Shown here in pieces: positions 52,039-60,353 of a stretch of 64,000 nucleotides of DNA. Location: assembly GCA_043778255.1 (NCBI GenBank), contig JAYWGN010000046.1:110961-174960 (forward strand), written 5' to 3'. The first letter of the stretch is position 1. The number at the start of each line of letters is the position of its first letter. The position numbers and the translations under genes are program-made. This stretch comes from JAYWGN01 sp043778255 (GTDB lineage Bacteria; Bacteroidota; Bacteroidia; Chitinophagales; Chitinophagaceae). The notes below the pieces were generated by a model that was not told the DNA's origin, made no database searches, and saw only the letters and a program-made list of their open reading frames with translations.

Positions 52039-53004
52039 CTAATAATCCCGCTTTATCAAAAAATTAGCTACTTCAAGTAGTGGTGCTTTACGTTTGCTAA
52101 GTACTGCTACATCATCCAAATGTTGCAGGGCAATATCAAAGTATTTTTGCTTTAGTGCCAAAGCCCAAGCATCTACATTACATTGGCTGTAGAGTGCTTT
52201 CATACTATCCACTTTATTAGGTTCGTTGGTATGTAATATATGTTGTAGTTTCTCTTTTTCAGTGCCTGTAGCTACTTCTAAAGCATGAAGCAATAAAAAA
52301 GTTTTTTTGTTGGCCAGTATATCTCCACCTACTAGTTTGCCAAATTTTTCGGGGTCGCCAAATGCATCTAAGTAGTCATCTTGTATTTGAAATGCAATGC
52401 CTAAGTTTTTGCCAAACTCATATAAGTGCTGTTGATTACCATCACTAGCACCACCCATTATAGCACCAAGTTGTATGCTAGCAGCTAATAATACGGAGGT
52501 TTTTAGGGTTATCATTTCTACATATTCGGGCAAGGTTACATCGTTACGGTTTTCAAAATCCATATCCATTTGTTGCCCTTCGCATACCTCTTTTGCAGTA
52601 CGGTTAAATAATAATAGTATGAGGTGCAGTACCTCTTTATCAATTTTGTTTATGTACTCATAGCATTTTACCAACATTACATCACCGGCTAATATAGCGG
52701 TTGGTACGTTCCATTTTTCGTGCACAGTAGGCACTCCACGCCTAAGTGGTGCATTGTCCATTATATCGTCGTGTACTAAGCTAAAGTTATGAAATATTTC
52801 GAGTGCCGTAGCTACATGGTAAGTATCGGGCTTTATGGTATCAAACAATTCGTTGCCCATAAGGCATACAATTGGCCTAGCCCGTTTGCCAACTAATTGT
52901 AACAAATATTGCGCAGCATTATACAAATTAGCAGGTTTGTTTGCAAAGTGTTGTATGGCAAAATGTGTTTCAAATTCAGTGGCTATTTCTAAAAAACTTT
53001 TCAT
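52039..53004 (-). CDS. Polyprenyl (geranylgeranyl/farnesyl-type) diphosphate synthase
   Basis: This trans-prenyltransferase condenses isopentenyl diphosphate with an allylic diphosphate. The first Asp-rich motif is in HDDIMDNAPLRRG and the second in QDDYLDAFGD, with GKRARP upstream (residues 40-45). The residue two to five before the first motif (FSLVHDD) gives no firm chain-length call. I start at the ATG at 53004 (321 aa); one at 53016 adds four residues. It is 15 bp from the retropepsin-like gene and probably co-transcribed. Confidence 0.93.
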   Translation of the reverse strand: MKSFLEIATEFETHFAIQHFANKPANLYNAAQYLLQLVGKRARPIVCLMGNELFDTIKPDTYHVATALEIFHNFSLVHDDIMDNAPLRRGVPTVHEKWNVPTAILAGDVMLVKCYEYINKIDKEVLHLILLLFNRTAKEVCEGQQMDMDFENRNDVTLPEYVEMITLKTSVLLAASIQLGAIMGGASDGNQQHLYEFGKNLGIAFQIQDDYLDAFGDPEKFGKLVGGDILANKKTFLLLHALEVATGTEKEKLQHILHTNEPNKVDSMKALYSQCNVDAWALALKQKYFDIALQHLDDVAVLSKRKAPLLEVANFLIKRDY

Positions 53005-53019
53005 AAATATATTCAATAA

Positions 53020-53397
53020 TTATTTCAATTGCATTTTAGCAACTTTAGGGTCAACCGCTACCGTATCATGTTCAAAGTTTAATTTTATACGCCATTTTTG
53101 CATGGTAGCAGCACCTATAATAGCCTCATCACTTAACCCTGGCACTACCAAAAACTCATCACTCAATAATACATCGTGTAAATAAAAATCAACTACAACA
53201 CGATGTGTAATTTCCGTATAATGACCTTCTGCAGCAGTGGCAACTTTTCGTGTTCTGCCTAAGTTAATTTTATTTTCAATGGCATCTACATAGTCGGGGT
53301 GTATGCAACTCAAATTTGCATCGCTACCAAACAAAGTGTACAAATGCTTTTCACCTTTGGTGCCAACATACAATAATGGAAGTTTTATAACTGACAT
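53020..53397 (-). CDS. Retropepsin-like protein with altered catalytic motif
   Basis: The 125 aa protein follows the retropepsin-like fold: KHLYTLFGSDANLSCIHP near residue 20 is in the position of the D-T/S-G-A flap-loop motif, and VVPGLSDEAIIGAATMQKW matches the C-terminal ILGxDxL block. In place of D-S-G it has G-S-D, so the expected catalytic Asp is Gly and the Asp is shifted by two residues. It may be a non-catalytic binding protein. It is upstream of the prenyl synthase in the same unit. Confidence 0.6.
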   Translation of the reverse strand: MSVIKLPLLYVGTKGEKHLYTLFGSDANLSCIHPDYVDAIENKINLGRTRKVATAAEGHYTEITHRVVVDFYLHDVLLSDEFLVVPGLSDEAIIGAATMQKWRIKLNFEHDTVAVDPKVAKMQLK

Positions 53398-53561
53398 ATT
53401 TTTATTTTTTTTGTAAAAAAATAATTAAACAAAGTTAATTTTATTTTAAATAATTACTATTAAATAATTATGATTAACCCATAACAAATAACGATTTAAT
53501 TTTATTTACAGGTAAATACATTTTACACTTACAATTTGTTTATTTTTATAAAAATATTATT

Positions 53562-54395
53562 TTGAAGTACATACTATTATATGGTTGTTTTATTTTTTGC
53601 TTTGCAAAAGCCAATGCACAACAATTTAAAAACAATGTAGGTAGCCCATACATTAGCCTTAGTGCTTACAGCAAAACAAACACCGATGCATTTGGCACCT
53701 ACAGCAATACTGCAGCATTAGGCAATGCCAAAAATGCCGCTATTGGTTTGTATGCCGAAAGGCGATATGGCCTGCAGGAGCTAAACAATATAAATGCCAT
53801 AGTAGCAATACCTGTACAAGCTGGTGCATTTGCTGTAACTGCTAATAGGTATGGCTTTGAGGGCTTTAGCGAAACACAACTAGGGCTTGGCTATGGCAGA
53901 GCATTAAGTGAAAAAATTAGTGTTGGGGGCAAAATAAACTACTACACCCAACAAATACCAAGCTACGGTACAGCTAGTACTTTAAATATAGAGGCTGGTA
54001 TGCTGCTACACTTAACACCTAAGTTAAATGCAGGCATAAGCACTTATAACCCCACAGGTGGCAAGTTTGGTGCTAATAAAGCCGAACAGTTACAATCAAT
54101 TTACAAATTTGGATTAGGTTACGATGTAAGTAATAAGGTAAATATTGCTACCGAAATTGTAAAAACTGAAAATGAGCCAATTAGTTTAATAGGAGCAGTG
54201 CATTACCAATTTGAAAAAAAGTTTTTTGCAAAAGTTGGCTTATCTACATTGGCTTCTAACTTTTTTGTGGCAGCAGGTATTGCCGTTAATAATCAATTTA
54301 GGTTAGATGTTAGCATAGCACACCACCAACAATTAGGACTTACTCCAGGTGTGGTATTGCTATATAATTTTGCCAAAAAAGAATCCAAAAAATAA
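53562..54395 (+). CDS. Outer-membrane barrel protein upstream of the HhH outer-membrane gene
   Basis: The 277 aa product starts with TTG and has a signal peptide ending in KANAQ (residues 1-19). The mature part has many short amphipathic strands with Gly/Asn turns (AFGTYSNTAALGNA, TQLGLGYGRAL, ISVGGKINYYTQQ) and ends in PGVVLLYNFAKKESKK, like PorV/FadL-type Bacteroidota barrels. It lies 44 bp upstream of the 698 aa outer-membrane gene, a pairing I recall from many Bacteroidota genomes. Function unknown. Confidence 0.65.
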   Translation: MKYILLYGCFIFCFAKANAQQFKNNVGSPYISLSAYSKTNTDAFGTYSNTAALGNAKNAAIGLYAERRYGLQELNNINAIVAIPVQAGAFAVTANRYGFEGFSETQLGLGYGRALSEKISVGGKINYYTQQIPSYGTASTLNIEAGMLLHLTPKLNAGISTYNPTGGKFGANKAEQLQSIYKFGLGYDVSNKVNIATEIVKTENEPISLIGAVHYQFEKKFFAKVGLSTLASNFFVAAGIAVNNQFRLDVSIAHHQQLGLTPGVVLLYNFAKKESKK

Positions 54396-54439
54396 ATAAT
54401 AATTTAAAAAGTAGCATCAACTATAAAGTAGTTTACCGT

Positions 54440-56536
54440 ATGAATTTTTTTTACAAAAACATCCGCCTTGGCGGCTACAAATATTTACTTACATTATTAA
54501 TTACACTAGTAAGTAATTGGTGTGCCGCCCAAACAGAAACTCCACAAACCAATAACAATACTGAGCAACAAATAGAAGACCTAACAGCTGCCAACGACGA
54601 TACTGAAACGGAAGATGATATATGGCTACAACAACTTGACGACCTACGTAAACACCCTATTAACCTCAATTATACCGATATAGATGAGTTGCACCAACTA
54701 CGGGTATTAACTACCTTACAAATAAATAGTTTGCTTACTTACAAAAAATTATTAGGCAACTTGTTAAGCATATACGAACTACAAGCAGTACCCAATTGGG
54801 ATATAGAAACTATAAAAAAGGTATTACCTTTTGTAACCGTTAGTACACAGGTTAATGTGTTGGATGCTCTCCGTATTAGGCTACACAACGGCGATTATAA
54901 CTTACTAGCAAGGGTAAGCCAAACCTTAGAAAATGCGAGGGGATTTATAGATAGTACAAGTAGCGGCAACTTTTACCCAGGCTCTGCACAACGGTTATTT
55001 ATTAGGTATCGTTATAGTTACAAAAATTTGTTGCAGTACGGCTTTACAGCCGAAAAAGATCCGGGTGAACAGTTTTTTAAAGGAGCTCAAAAAAATGGTT
55101 TCGATTTTTATAGCGCTCATTTTTTTGCCCGTAATATTGGTAAAATAAAAGCCTTAGCCTTAGGCGACTTTACCGTTAATATGGGGCAAGGCCTTATACA
55201 ATGGCAAGCACTAGCTTTTAGAAAAAGTGCCGATGCTTTGGCTATTGAACGTACTTCAACCGTATTGCGACCTTACAATTCGGCTGGCGAATTTAATTAC
55301 TTTAGAGGTGCTGGAATTACTGTACAAGTGAGCAAAACCACCGAAGCCACCGTGTTTGGTAGCTATAGGCAACGTGATGCTAATTTGAATAGTGACACTA
55401 CCTTATTTAACGATGAGTTTGCTAGCAGCTTACTTACAAGTGGCTTACACCGTACCAAAGGCGAACTGGCCGACAAAAATAAAATACACCAATTAACATA
55501 CGGAGCTAATATAAATACCCGTAAAAAAAATTGGAATGTAGGGCTTAATGCAATTGCAACTAACTACGAAAACCGCTTACAGAAAGCAACTGACCCTTAT
55601 AACTATTATGCAATTGGTGGTAAGCAATGGTATAATGCAAGTATGGATTATAGCTATACCTACAAAAACTTTCACTACTTTGGCGAGTCGGCTTTGAGTA
55701 AAAATAATGGCTATGCTTTTTTAGATGCTATAATGTTAAGCATTGACCCTAAAGTGGATATTGGTATATTACACCGAGAAATAAGTAAGAATTACCAAGC
55801 TGTTAATGCTACTGCATTTACCGAAAACACAGCACCAACCAACGAAAATGGAACCTACACTGGTATTACTATTCGCCCCATTAATAGTATTAAAATAGAT
55901 GCTTATGGCGACTTCTATAGTTTCCCTTTTTTAAAATATAGAGTAGATGCGCCAAGCCGTGGTAGAGATTATTTGGTGCAGGTGGCCTACAAACCCAACA
56001 AAGTGGTAGATGCTTATATAAGGTACAAAACCGAAAATAAAGCACAAAATGTAAGTGGATTAGCCTTGCCAACACGGCCTGTAGTAGGCATAACTCGCCA
56101 AAACTTTAGGGCACACATTGCCTACAAGTTAAGTACTCAATTGCAAGTAAGGCAAAGGGTTGAGCTTAGCTGGTTTGACACTAAAGGATCACAAGCTAGC
56201 AGAGGCTTTAGCATATATACCGATGTGTTGTATAAGCCAATGCTAAAGCCACTTACAGCAAATATTCGTTTACAATATTTTGATACCGATGATTATAATA
56301 GCCGTATATATGCTTACGAAAATGATGTATTGTACAGCTTTAGCATCCCTTTATTTTACAACAAAGGCTACCGTTATTATGCTAATATAAATTATGATAT
56401 AAGCAAAAAAATTAGTGTTTGGGTACGCTATGCACAAAGTATTTATATTAACCGAAACCCCATTGGTAGCGGGTTAGATGAGATACAGGGGAACAGAAAA
56501 ACCGACGTAAGGTTACAAGTAAGGTATTTGTTTTAA
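54440..56536 (+). CDS. Helix-hairpin-helix outer-membrane protein
   Basis: The 698 aa protein has a signal peptide ending in CAAQ (residues 1-31), an acidic linker, then a helix-hairpin-helix pair (about 72-130: PINLNYTDIDELHQLRVLTT and LGNLLSIYELQAV) of the ComEA type. A ~530-residue beta-barrel follows, ending in RKTDVRLQVRYLF with a C-terminal aromatic residue. The HhH part suggests DNA binding at the periplasmic face, so a role in DNA uptake is possible but unproven. It is probably co-transcribed with the preceding barrel gene. Confidence 0.75.
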   Translation: MNFFYKNIRLGGYKYLLTLLITLVSNWCAAQTETPQTNNNTEQQIEDLTAANDDTETEDDIWLQQLDDLRKHPINLNYTDIDELHQLRVLTTLQINSLLTYKKLLGNLLSIYELQAVPNWDIETIKKVLPFVTVSTQVNVLDALRIRLHNGDYNLLARVSQTLENARGFIDSTSSGNFYPGSAQRLFIRYRYSYKNLLQYGFTAEKDPGEQFFKGAQKNGFDFYSAHFFARNIGKIKALALGDFTVNMGQGLIQWQALAFRKSADALAIERTSTVLRPYNSAGEFNYFRGAGITVQVSKTTEATVFGSYRQRDANLNSDTTLFNDEFASSLLTSGLHRTKGELADKNKIHQLTYGANINTRKKNWNVGLNAIATNYENRLQKATDPYNYYAIGGKQWYNASMDYSYTYKNFHYFGESALSKNNGYAFLDAIMLSIDPKVDIGILHREISKNYQAVNATAFTENTAPTNENGTYTGITIRPINSIKIDAYGDFYSFPFLKYRVDAPSRGRDYLVQVAYKPNKVVDAYIRYKTENKAQNVSGLALPTRPVVGITRQNFRAHIAYKLSTQLQVRQRVELSWFDTKGSQASRGFSIYTDVLYKPMLKPLTANIRLQYFDTDDYNSRIYAYENDVLYSFSIPLFYNKGYRYYANINYDISKKISVWVRYAQSIYINRNPIGSGLDEIQGNRKTDVRLQVRYLF

Positions 56537-56541
56537 AAGTA

Positions 56542-57339
56542 CTAAGCTAACATTTTTTGCATTATGGCAATGGCCTTATTTCCATCTACTCCTAATTGTA
56601 GGCTATAATTATTTACATATAAATTAATGTGTTGCCTCATAATTGACTCACTCATTTCTTGTGCATTAGTAGTTACAAATTGGGGCAGGGTAGTACTATA
56701 GTTTGTAATAGCATATTGTAAGCTTTGTTGTAGTAATTGGTTTATATCATTTTGTATTGTTTGGGTAAAATGCTTTTGCATAAATATACCGCCAAGTGGT
56801 ATTGGTAGGCTAGTTTGCTGCTCCCAATATGTACCAAGGTCTTGTACTAATTGTAAGCCTTTTTGTTGGTAGGTAAATCTGTTTTCGTGTATTATTACCC
56901 CAAGCCTTATTTGGTTAGTGGGTTGTGCTAATACCCAGTCTTCTATTTGGTTAAAGGGTAAATATATTTTTTGTCCTTGCATTTTACCATAGTAATTATA
57001 TAAAAAATGTGCTGTAGTAAGTTGGCCAGGTAAGGCTATTGTAATAGGTTGCTGCTGTTGTGTGGCAACTACATTTTTACTAATTAATAATGGTCCTACA
57101 CCTTTGCCTAAGGCAGCCCCAGTAGGTAGCAAACTGAACTGCTGTTGCAAACCACAACTTGCCGCAAAGCTCATTTTGGTAATATTTAATTTCCCCTGTA
57201 ATGCCCATTGGTTAAGGGTTTCTACATCTTCTAAGTATGTTTCAAATGTATAGCCATTAGTATCTATTTTGCCATTTACTAAGGCATCAAATATAAAAGT
57301 ATCATTGGGGCATGGGCTAAAGCCAAGTGTGAGTTTCAT
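56542..57339 (-). CDS. mqnD: 1,4-dihydroxy-6-naphthoate synthase
   Basis: MqnD converts cyclic dehypoxanthinylfutalosine to 1,4-dihydroxy-6-naphthoate in the futalosine route to menaquinone. The 265 aa protein has the family N-terminus TLGFSPCPNDTFIFDALVNG, the KMSFAASCGL block near residue 57 and LGVIIHENRFTY near residue 147, in a periplasmic-binding-protein-like fold without signal peptide. It is 48 bp downstream of mqnB on the same strand, so two steps of the pathway are co-transcribed. Confidence 0.95.
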   Translation of the reverse strand: MKLTLGFSPCPNDTFIFDALVNGKIDTNGYTFETYLEDVETLNQWALQGKLNITKMSFAASCGLQQQFSLLPTGAALGKGVGPLLISKNVVATQQQQPITIALPGQLTTAHFLYNYYGKMQGQKIYLPFNQIEDWVLAQPTNQIRLGVIIHENRFTYQQKGLQLVQDLGTYWEQQTSLPIPLGGIFMQKHFTQTIQNDINQLLQQSLQYAITNYSTTLPQFVTTNAQEMSESIMRQHINLYVNNYSLQLGVDGNKAIAIMQKMLA

Positions 57340-57387
57340 AATAGTAGGGGTAAGTATTTTATTTACTTGTTGTATAAAAAATTTTTT

Positions 57388-58044
57388 TTATAATGATTCA
57401 AACAAATTTATTAAAACTTGATTACTGTTTTCAATAGCCTTTTTTATTTGCCAACGGCTTTTATTTCTATCGCCTACATAGTTGCTTATACCACGTATTT
57501 GTACAAATGGTATTTGGTGTAGTAAGCCTACATAATGTAAGGCTGCACCTTCCATAGTTTCTATATGGGGTTTGTAGGTTGTTGCTATTAAAGCTATAGC
57601 TTTTTTTTGTGTAGCTATTTGGTTAATGGTTACTGCATTTACTAAGGGTAATTTGGTACGTTTAAGTAAGGTTTTATTATTATTTACTAGCCATTTATTG
57701 GTGTAGGGTTGGGCATTTTTTGTTAGCATTTTTAGGTCAAACATATCTACCCATCTCCCATTTTCGGCTACACCCATATCGGCAATAGTATCTTTTTTTA
57801 CGGCTACTACAGTGCCAAGTTCGGTAAGTTTGTTATAAGTACCAGCAATGCCTACCATTATAATAAGTTGTGGTTTGTGCTGTGCCAAGTAGTTAGTAAG
57901 GCTATAGGTGCTTGCCATTATACCCACACCTGTAACCAATACTTGAAGGTCAAAATCAATATAAATTTTTTTATCGGCTGTACTGTAATGCTGCATAAAT
58001 GGTGCAATTTCTGTACCAGTAGCAGCTATTAATAAGCAGTTCAT
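57388..58044 (-). CDS. mqnB: Futalosine hydrolase
   Basis: MqnB removes hypoxanthine from futalosine in menaquinone synthesis. The 218 aa protein belongs to the nucleoside phosphorylase/MTA-SAH nucleosidase superfamily: IIMVGIAGTYN binds the substrate phosphate/ribose region, IETMEGAALHYVGL contains the conserved Glu, and FVQIRGISNYVGDRN has the purine-binding Asp/Asn block. The partner mqnD next to it supports this role rather than MtnN. A TAAATTTG sequence at 58073-58066 on the minus strand fits the -7 promoter element. Confidence 0.93.
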   Translation of the reverse strand: MNCLLIAATGTEIAPFMQHYSTADKKIYIDFDLQVLVTGVGIMASTYSLTNYLAQHKPQLIIMVGIAGTYNKLTELGTVVAVKKDTIADMGVAENGRWVDMFDLKMLTKNAQPYTNKWLVNNNKTLLKRTKLPLVNAVTINQIATQKKAIALIATTYKPHIETMEGAALHYVGLLHQIPFVQIRGISNYVGDRNKSRWQIKKAIENSNQVLINLFESL

Positions 58045-58155
58045 TACGGTTAGTTTGTTGTACTACAAATTTACTTTATTATTATTGTAAAGGAGTGAAG
58101 TAATATTTTATACCCTCCAAATAAAATCCAATTTCCCCAAAAACTAGAATGATAG

Positions 58156-58163
58156 TACCTTTG
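58156..58163 (+). promoter_or_regulatory. Candidate -7 promoter element that decides the start of the next gene
   Basis: TACCTTTG matches TAnnTTTG. It lies downstream of an in-frame ATG at 58149 and upstream of the one at 58185, so the later ATG should be the true start. Confidence 0.5.
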
Positions 58164-58184
58164 CCCTGCAAAATTAATGTACCT

Positions 58185-58592
58185 ATGGTTTACCTTACTC
58201 GTATTGAACATTTTAATGCTGCTCATAAGCTGTACAACCCCAATTGGGAGCATAGCCACAACGAAGCTATATTTGGCAAATGTGCCAACGAAAACTGGCA
58301 TGGGCATAACTATGAATTATTTGTAACCATTAAGGGCGAACCAGATGCTGACACAGGTTTTTTGTATGATGCAAAAAAACTGAGTCATCTTATTAAGCAA
58401 TATATACTTGACCCACTCGACCACAAAAACCTTAACATTGATGTGCCTTTTATGCAAGGTAAAATGTGTAGTACCGAAAATTTGGCTATTGCAATATGGC
58501 AACAATTATTGCCACAACTACCTGCCACAGTGCAGTTGCATTGTATAAAGCTATATGAAACTACCAAAATATTTGTGGAATATTATGGTTAA
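58185..58592 (+). CDS. 6-pyruvoyl-tetrahydropterin synthase/QueD-family protein, paralog 1
   Basis: From 58185 the product is 135 aa. Zn2+ ligands are the His of FNAAHKL and the two of WHGHNYEL. The catalytic Cys is in FGKCANENWHGHNY, five residues before HGH, as in PTPS enzymes; E. coli QueD has three. LDHKNLN and LYETTKIFVEY complete the active site. These enzymes convert dihydroneopterin triphosphate to 6-pyruvoyl-tetrahydropterin or 6-carboxy-tetrahydropterin (the queuosine precursor). It is followed by a paralog and folE, which makes the substrate. Confidence 0.9.
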   Translation: MVYLTRIEHFNAAHKLYNPNWEHSHNEAIFGKCANENWHGHNYELFVTIKGEPDADTGFLYDAKKLSHLIKQYILDPLDHKNLNIDVPFMQGKMCSTENLAIAIWQQLLPQLPATVQLHCIKLYETTKIFVEYYG

Positions 58593-58661
58593 CTCAACTT
58601 TTTAACCATACAAACGTTTTTAAAAAAAATATTCACCAATTACAAATCAATATATCTCTTA

Positions 58662-59075
58662 ATGAGCAAAGTTGCAATATTTCGTAAAGAACAATTTAAT
58701 GCGGCACATAGGCTGCACAACAATACTTGGGATGCCGCTACCAATGCCACCATATTTGGCAAGTGCAATTACCCTAACTACCACGGTCATAATTATGAAT
58801 TAATAGTAAAAATAGTAGGCGAAATAGACCCTAATACTGGCTATGTATATGATATGAAAATACTTAGCGATGTAATTAAGGATAATATACTTGAAAAGTT
58901 TGACCACAAAAACCTTAACCTCGACACTGACGAATTTAAAACCCTTAACCCAACTGCCGAAAATATTGCAGTAGTTATATACAACATATTACGAACCAAA
59001 ATAGAACCTGAAAAAGAAATTTACATAACCTTGTACGAAACTCCACGAAATTTTGTAGAGTACCCTGTACAATAA
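58662..59075 (+). CDS. 6-pyruvoyl-tetrahydropterin synthase/QueD-family protein, paralog 2
   Basis: The 137 aa protein is a tandem paralog of the preceding gene with all active-site residues: FNAAHRL, FGKCNYPNYHGHNYEL (Cys five residues before HGH), FDHKNLN and LYETPRNFVEY. The length is typical. It lies 14 bp upstream of folE, so the two are co-transcribed. One paralog may serve queuosine and the other biopterin-type cofactors, but the visible residues do not separate them. Confidence 0.92.
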   Translation: MSKVAIFRKEQFNAAHRLHNNTWDAATNATIFGKCNYPNYHGHNYELIVKIVGEIDPNTGYVYDMKILSDVIKDNILEKFDHKNLNLDTDEFKTLNPTAENIAVVIYNILRTKIEPEKEIYITLYETPRNFVEYPVQ

Positions 59076-59089
59076 CATTTTAAACAACA

Positions 59090-59686
59090 ATGGCATACAA
59101 AAAAATAGAAACTTACGACGATAATATAACTGAAGCATTAAGTAAAAACTTTAAGGATAATTTACAATTATTAGGCGAAGATGCTACAAGAGAAGGCTTA
59201 GAAAAAACTCCGGCTAGGGTTGCAAAAGCCATGCAGTTTTTAACACAAGGCTACCAACAAGATGCTGTGGCTATATTAAACTCAGCAAAGTTTACCGAAA
59301 ATGTTAGCGAAATGGTAGTGGTAAAAGATATTGAGTTGTACAGTATGTGTGAGCATCACATGCTGCCTTTTTTTGGCAAAGCACATGTAGCATATATACC
59401 TAATGGTTATATAACTGGACTTAGCAAAATTGCAAGAGTTGTTGATGTATTTAGCCGTAGGCTACAAGTACAAGAAAGATTAACCACCCAAATATTAGAT
59501 GCTATAAAAGAAGCCCTTAATCCGCTAGGCGTGGCTGTAGTAATAGAAAGTAAGCACTTGTGTATGATGATGAGAGGTGTACAAAAACAGAATAGTAGTA
59601 CTACCACATCGGCATTTTATGGCGAATTTGAAAAGCATAGTACCCGTAGCGAATTTATGAAACTAATAGGTACTAAGCTTATGTAA
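59090..59686 (+). CDS. folE: GTP cyclohydrolase I
   Basis: FolE converts GTP to dihydroneopterin triphosphate, the entry to folate, biopterin and queuosine synthesis. The 198 aa protein has the Zn2+ ligands in MCEHHMLPF and HLCMMMRG, substrate residues in YIPNGYITGLSKIARVVDVF, and RLQVQERLT. The length is normal. Its position right after two PTPS/QueD paralogs ties it to tetrahydropterin formation from the same intermediate. Confidence 0.97.
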   Translation: MAYKKIETYDDNITEALSKNFKDNLQLLGEDATREGLEKTPARVAKAMQFLTQGYQQDAVAILNSAKFTENVSEMVVVKDIELYSMCEHHMLPFFGKAHVAYIPNGYITGLSKIARVVDVFSRRLQVQERLTTQILDAIKEALNPLGVAVVIESKHLCMMMRGVQKQNSSTTTSAFYGEFEKHSTRSEFMKLIGTKLM

Positions 59687-59699
59687 GGTTGTGTTATAT

Positions 59700-60335
59700 T
59701 TATAAGTCGTCAAACTCATACAATGAATCCAAATCGTGGCTGTTAGGTGTCATTTCAAACACTGGTTTTATAATACCATCGTTAAGGCCGTACACCCAAC
59801 CATGTAGGTAGGGTCGTTGGTCATCCTTCCAAGCTTTTTGCACTATACTCGTTTTGGCAAGGTTGGTTACTTGCTCTATTACATTAAGCTCTATTAATTT
59901 GTTGGTACGTTCTTCATCGGTTGTAAATGTATCAATTTCAGTTCGGTGTATGCGGTATACATCTTTAATATTTCGTATCCATTTGTTTATAATGCCAAAG
60001 TTATGCTGTGTCATAGCTGCTTTTACGCCACCACAGCCATAGTGTCCACATACAATTATGTGTTTAACTTTAAGGTGGTTTACAGCATACTCCAATACTG
60101 CAAGTAAGTTAAGGTCGGTATGTACTACCATATTAGCAATATTACGGTGTATAAATATTTCGCCAGGTTTAGTACCTGTTATTTCGTTAGGTGGTACACG
60201 GCTGTCGCTACAACCAATCCACAAAAAGTCGGGTGATTGCACCTGTGCTAACCTTTCAAAAAATTTGGGGTCTTCATCGGTTACACTTTTAGCCCAAGCT
60301 TTGTTTTCTAATAATAATTTTTCGTAAGTTTTCAT
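59700..60335 (-). CDS. can: Beta-class carbonic anhydrase
   Basis: This enzyme interconverts CO2 and bicarbonate in the cytoplasm. The 211 aa protein has the Zn2+ ligands in CSDSRVPP and HIIVCGHYGCGG, the IFIHRNIANMVVHTDLN block, and the length of E. coli Can. It lies 18 bp after the SulP gene on the same strand, and the pair very likely forms an operon for bicarbonate supply, as in other bacteria where SulP transporters are linked to carbonic anhydrases. Confidence 0.96.
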   Translation of the reverse strand: MKTYEKLLLENKAWAKSVTDEDPKFFERLAQVQSPDFLWIGCSDSRVPPNEITGTKPGEIFIHRNIANMVVHTDLNLLAVLEYAVNHLKVKHIIVCGHYGCGGVKAAMTQHNFGIINKWIRNIKDVYRIHRTEIDTFTTDEERTNKLIELNVIEQVTNLAKTSIVQKAWKDDQRPYLHGWVYGLNDGIIKPVFEMTPNSHDLDSLYEFDDL

Positions 60336-60353
60336 GTAGTTTTTTTTGTATTT

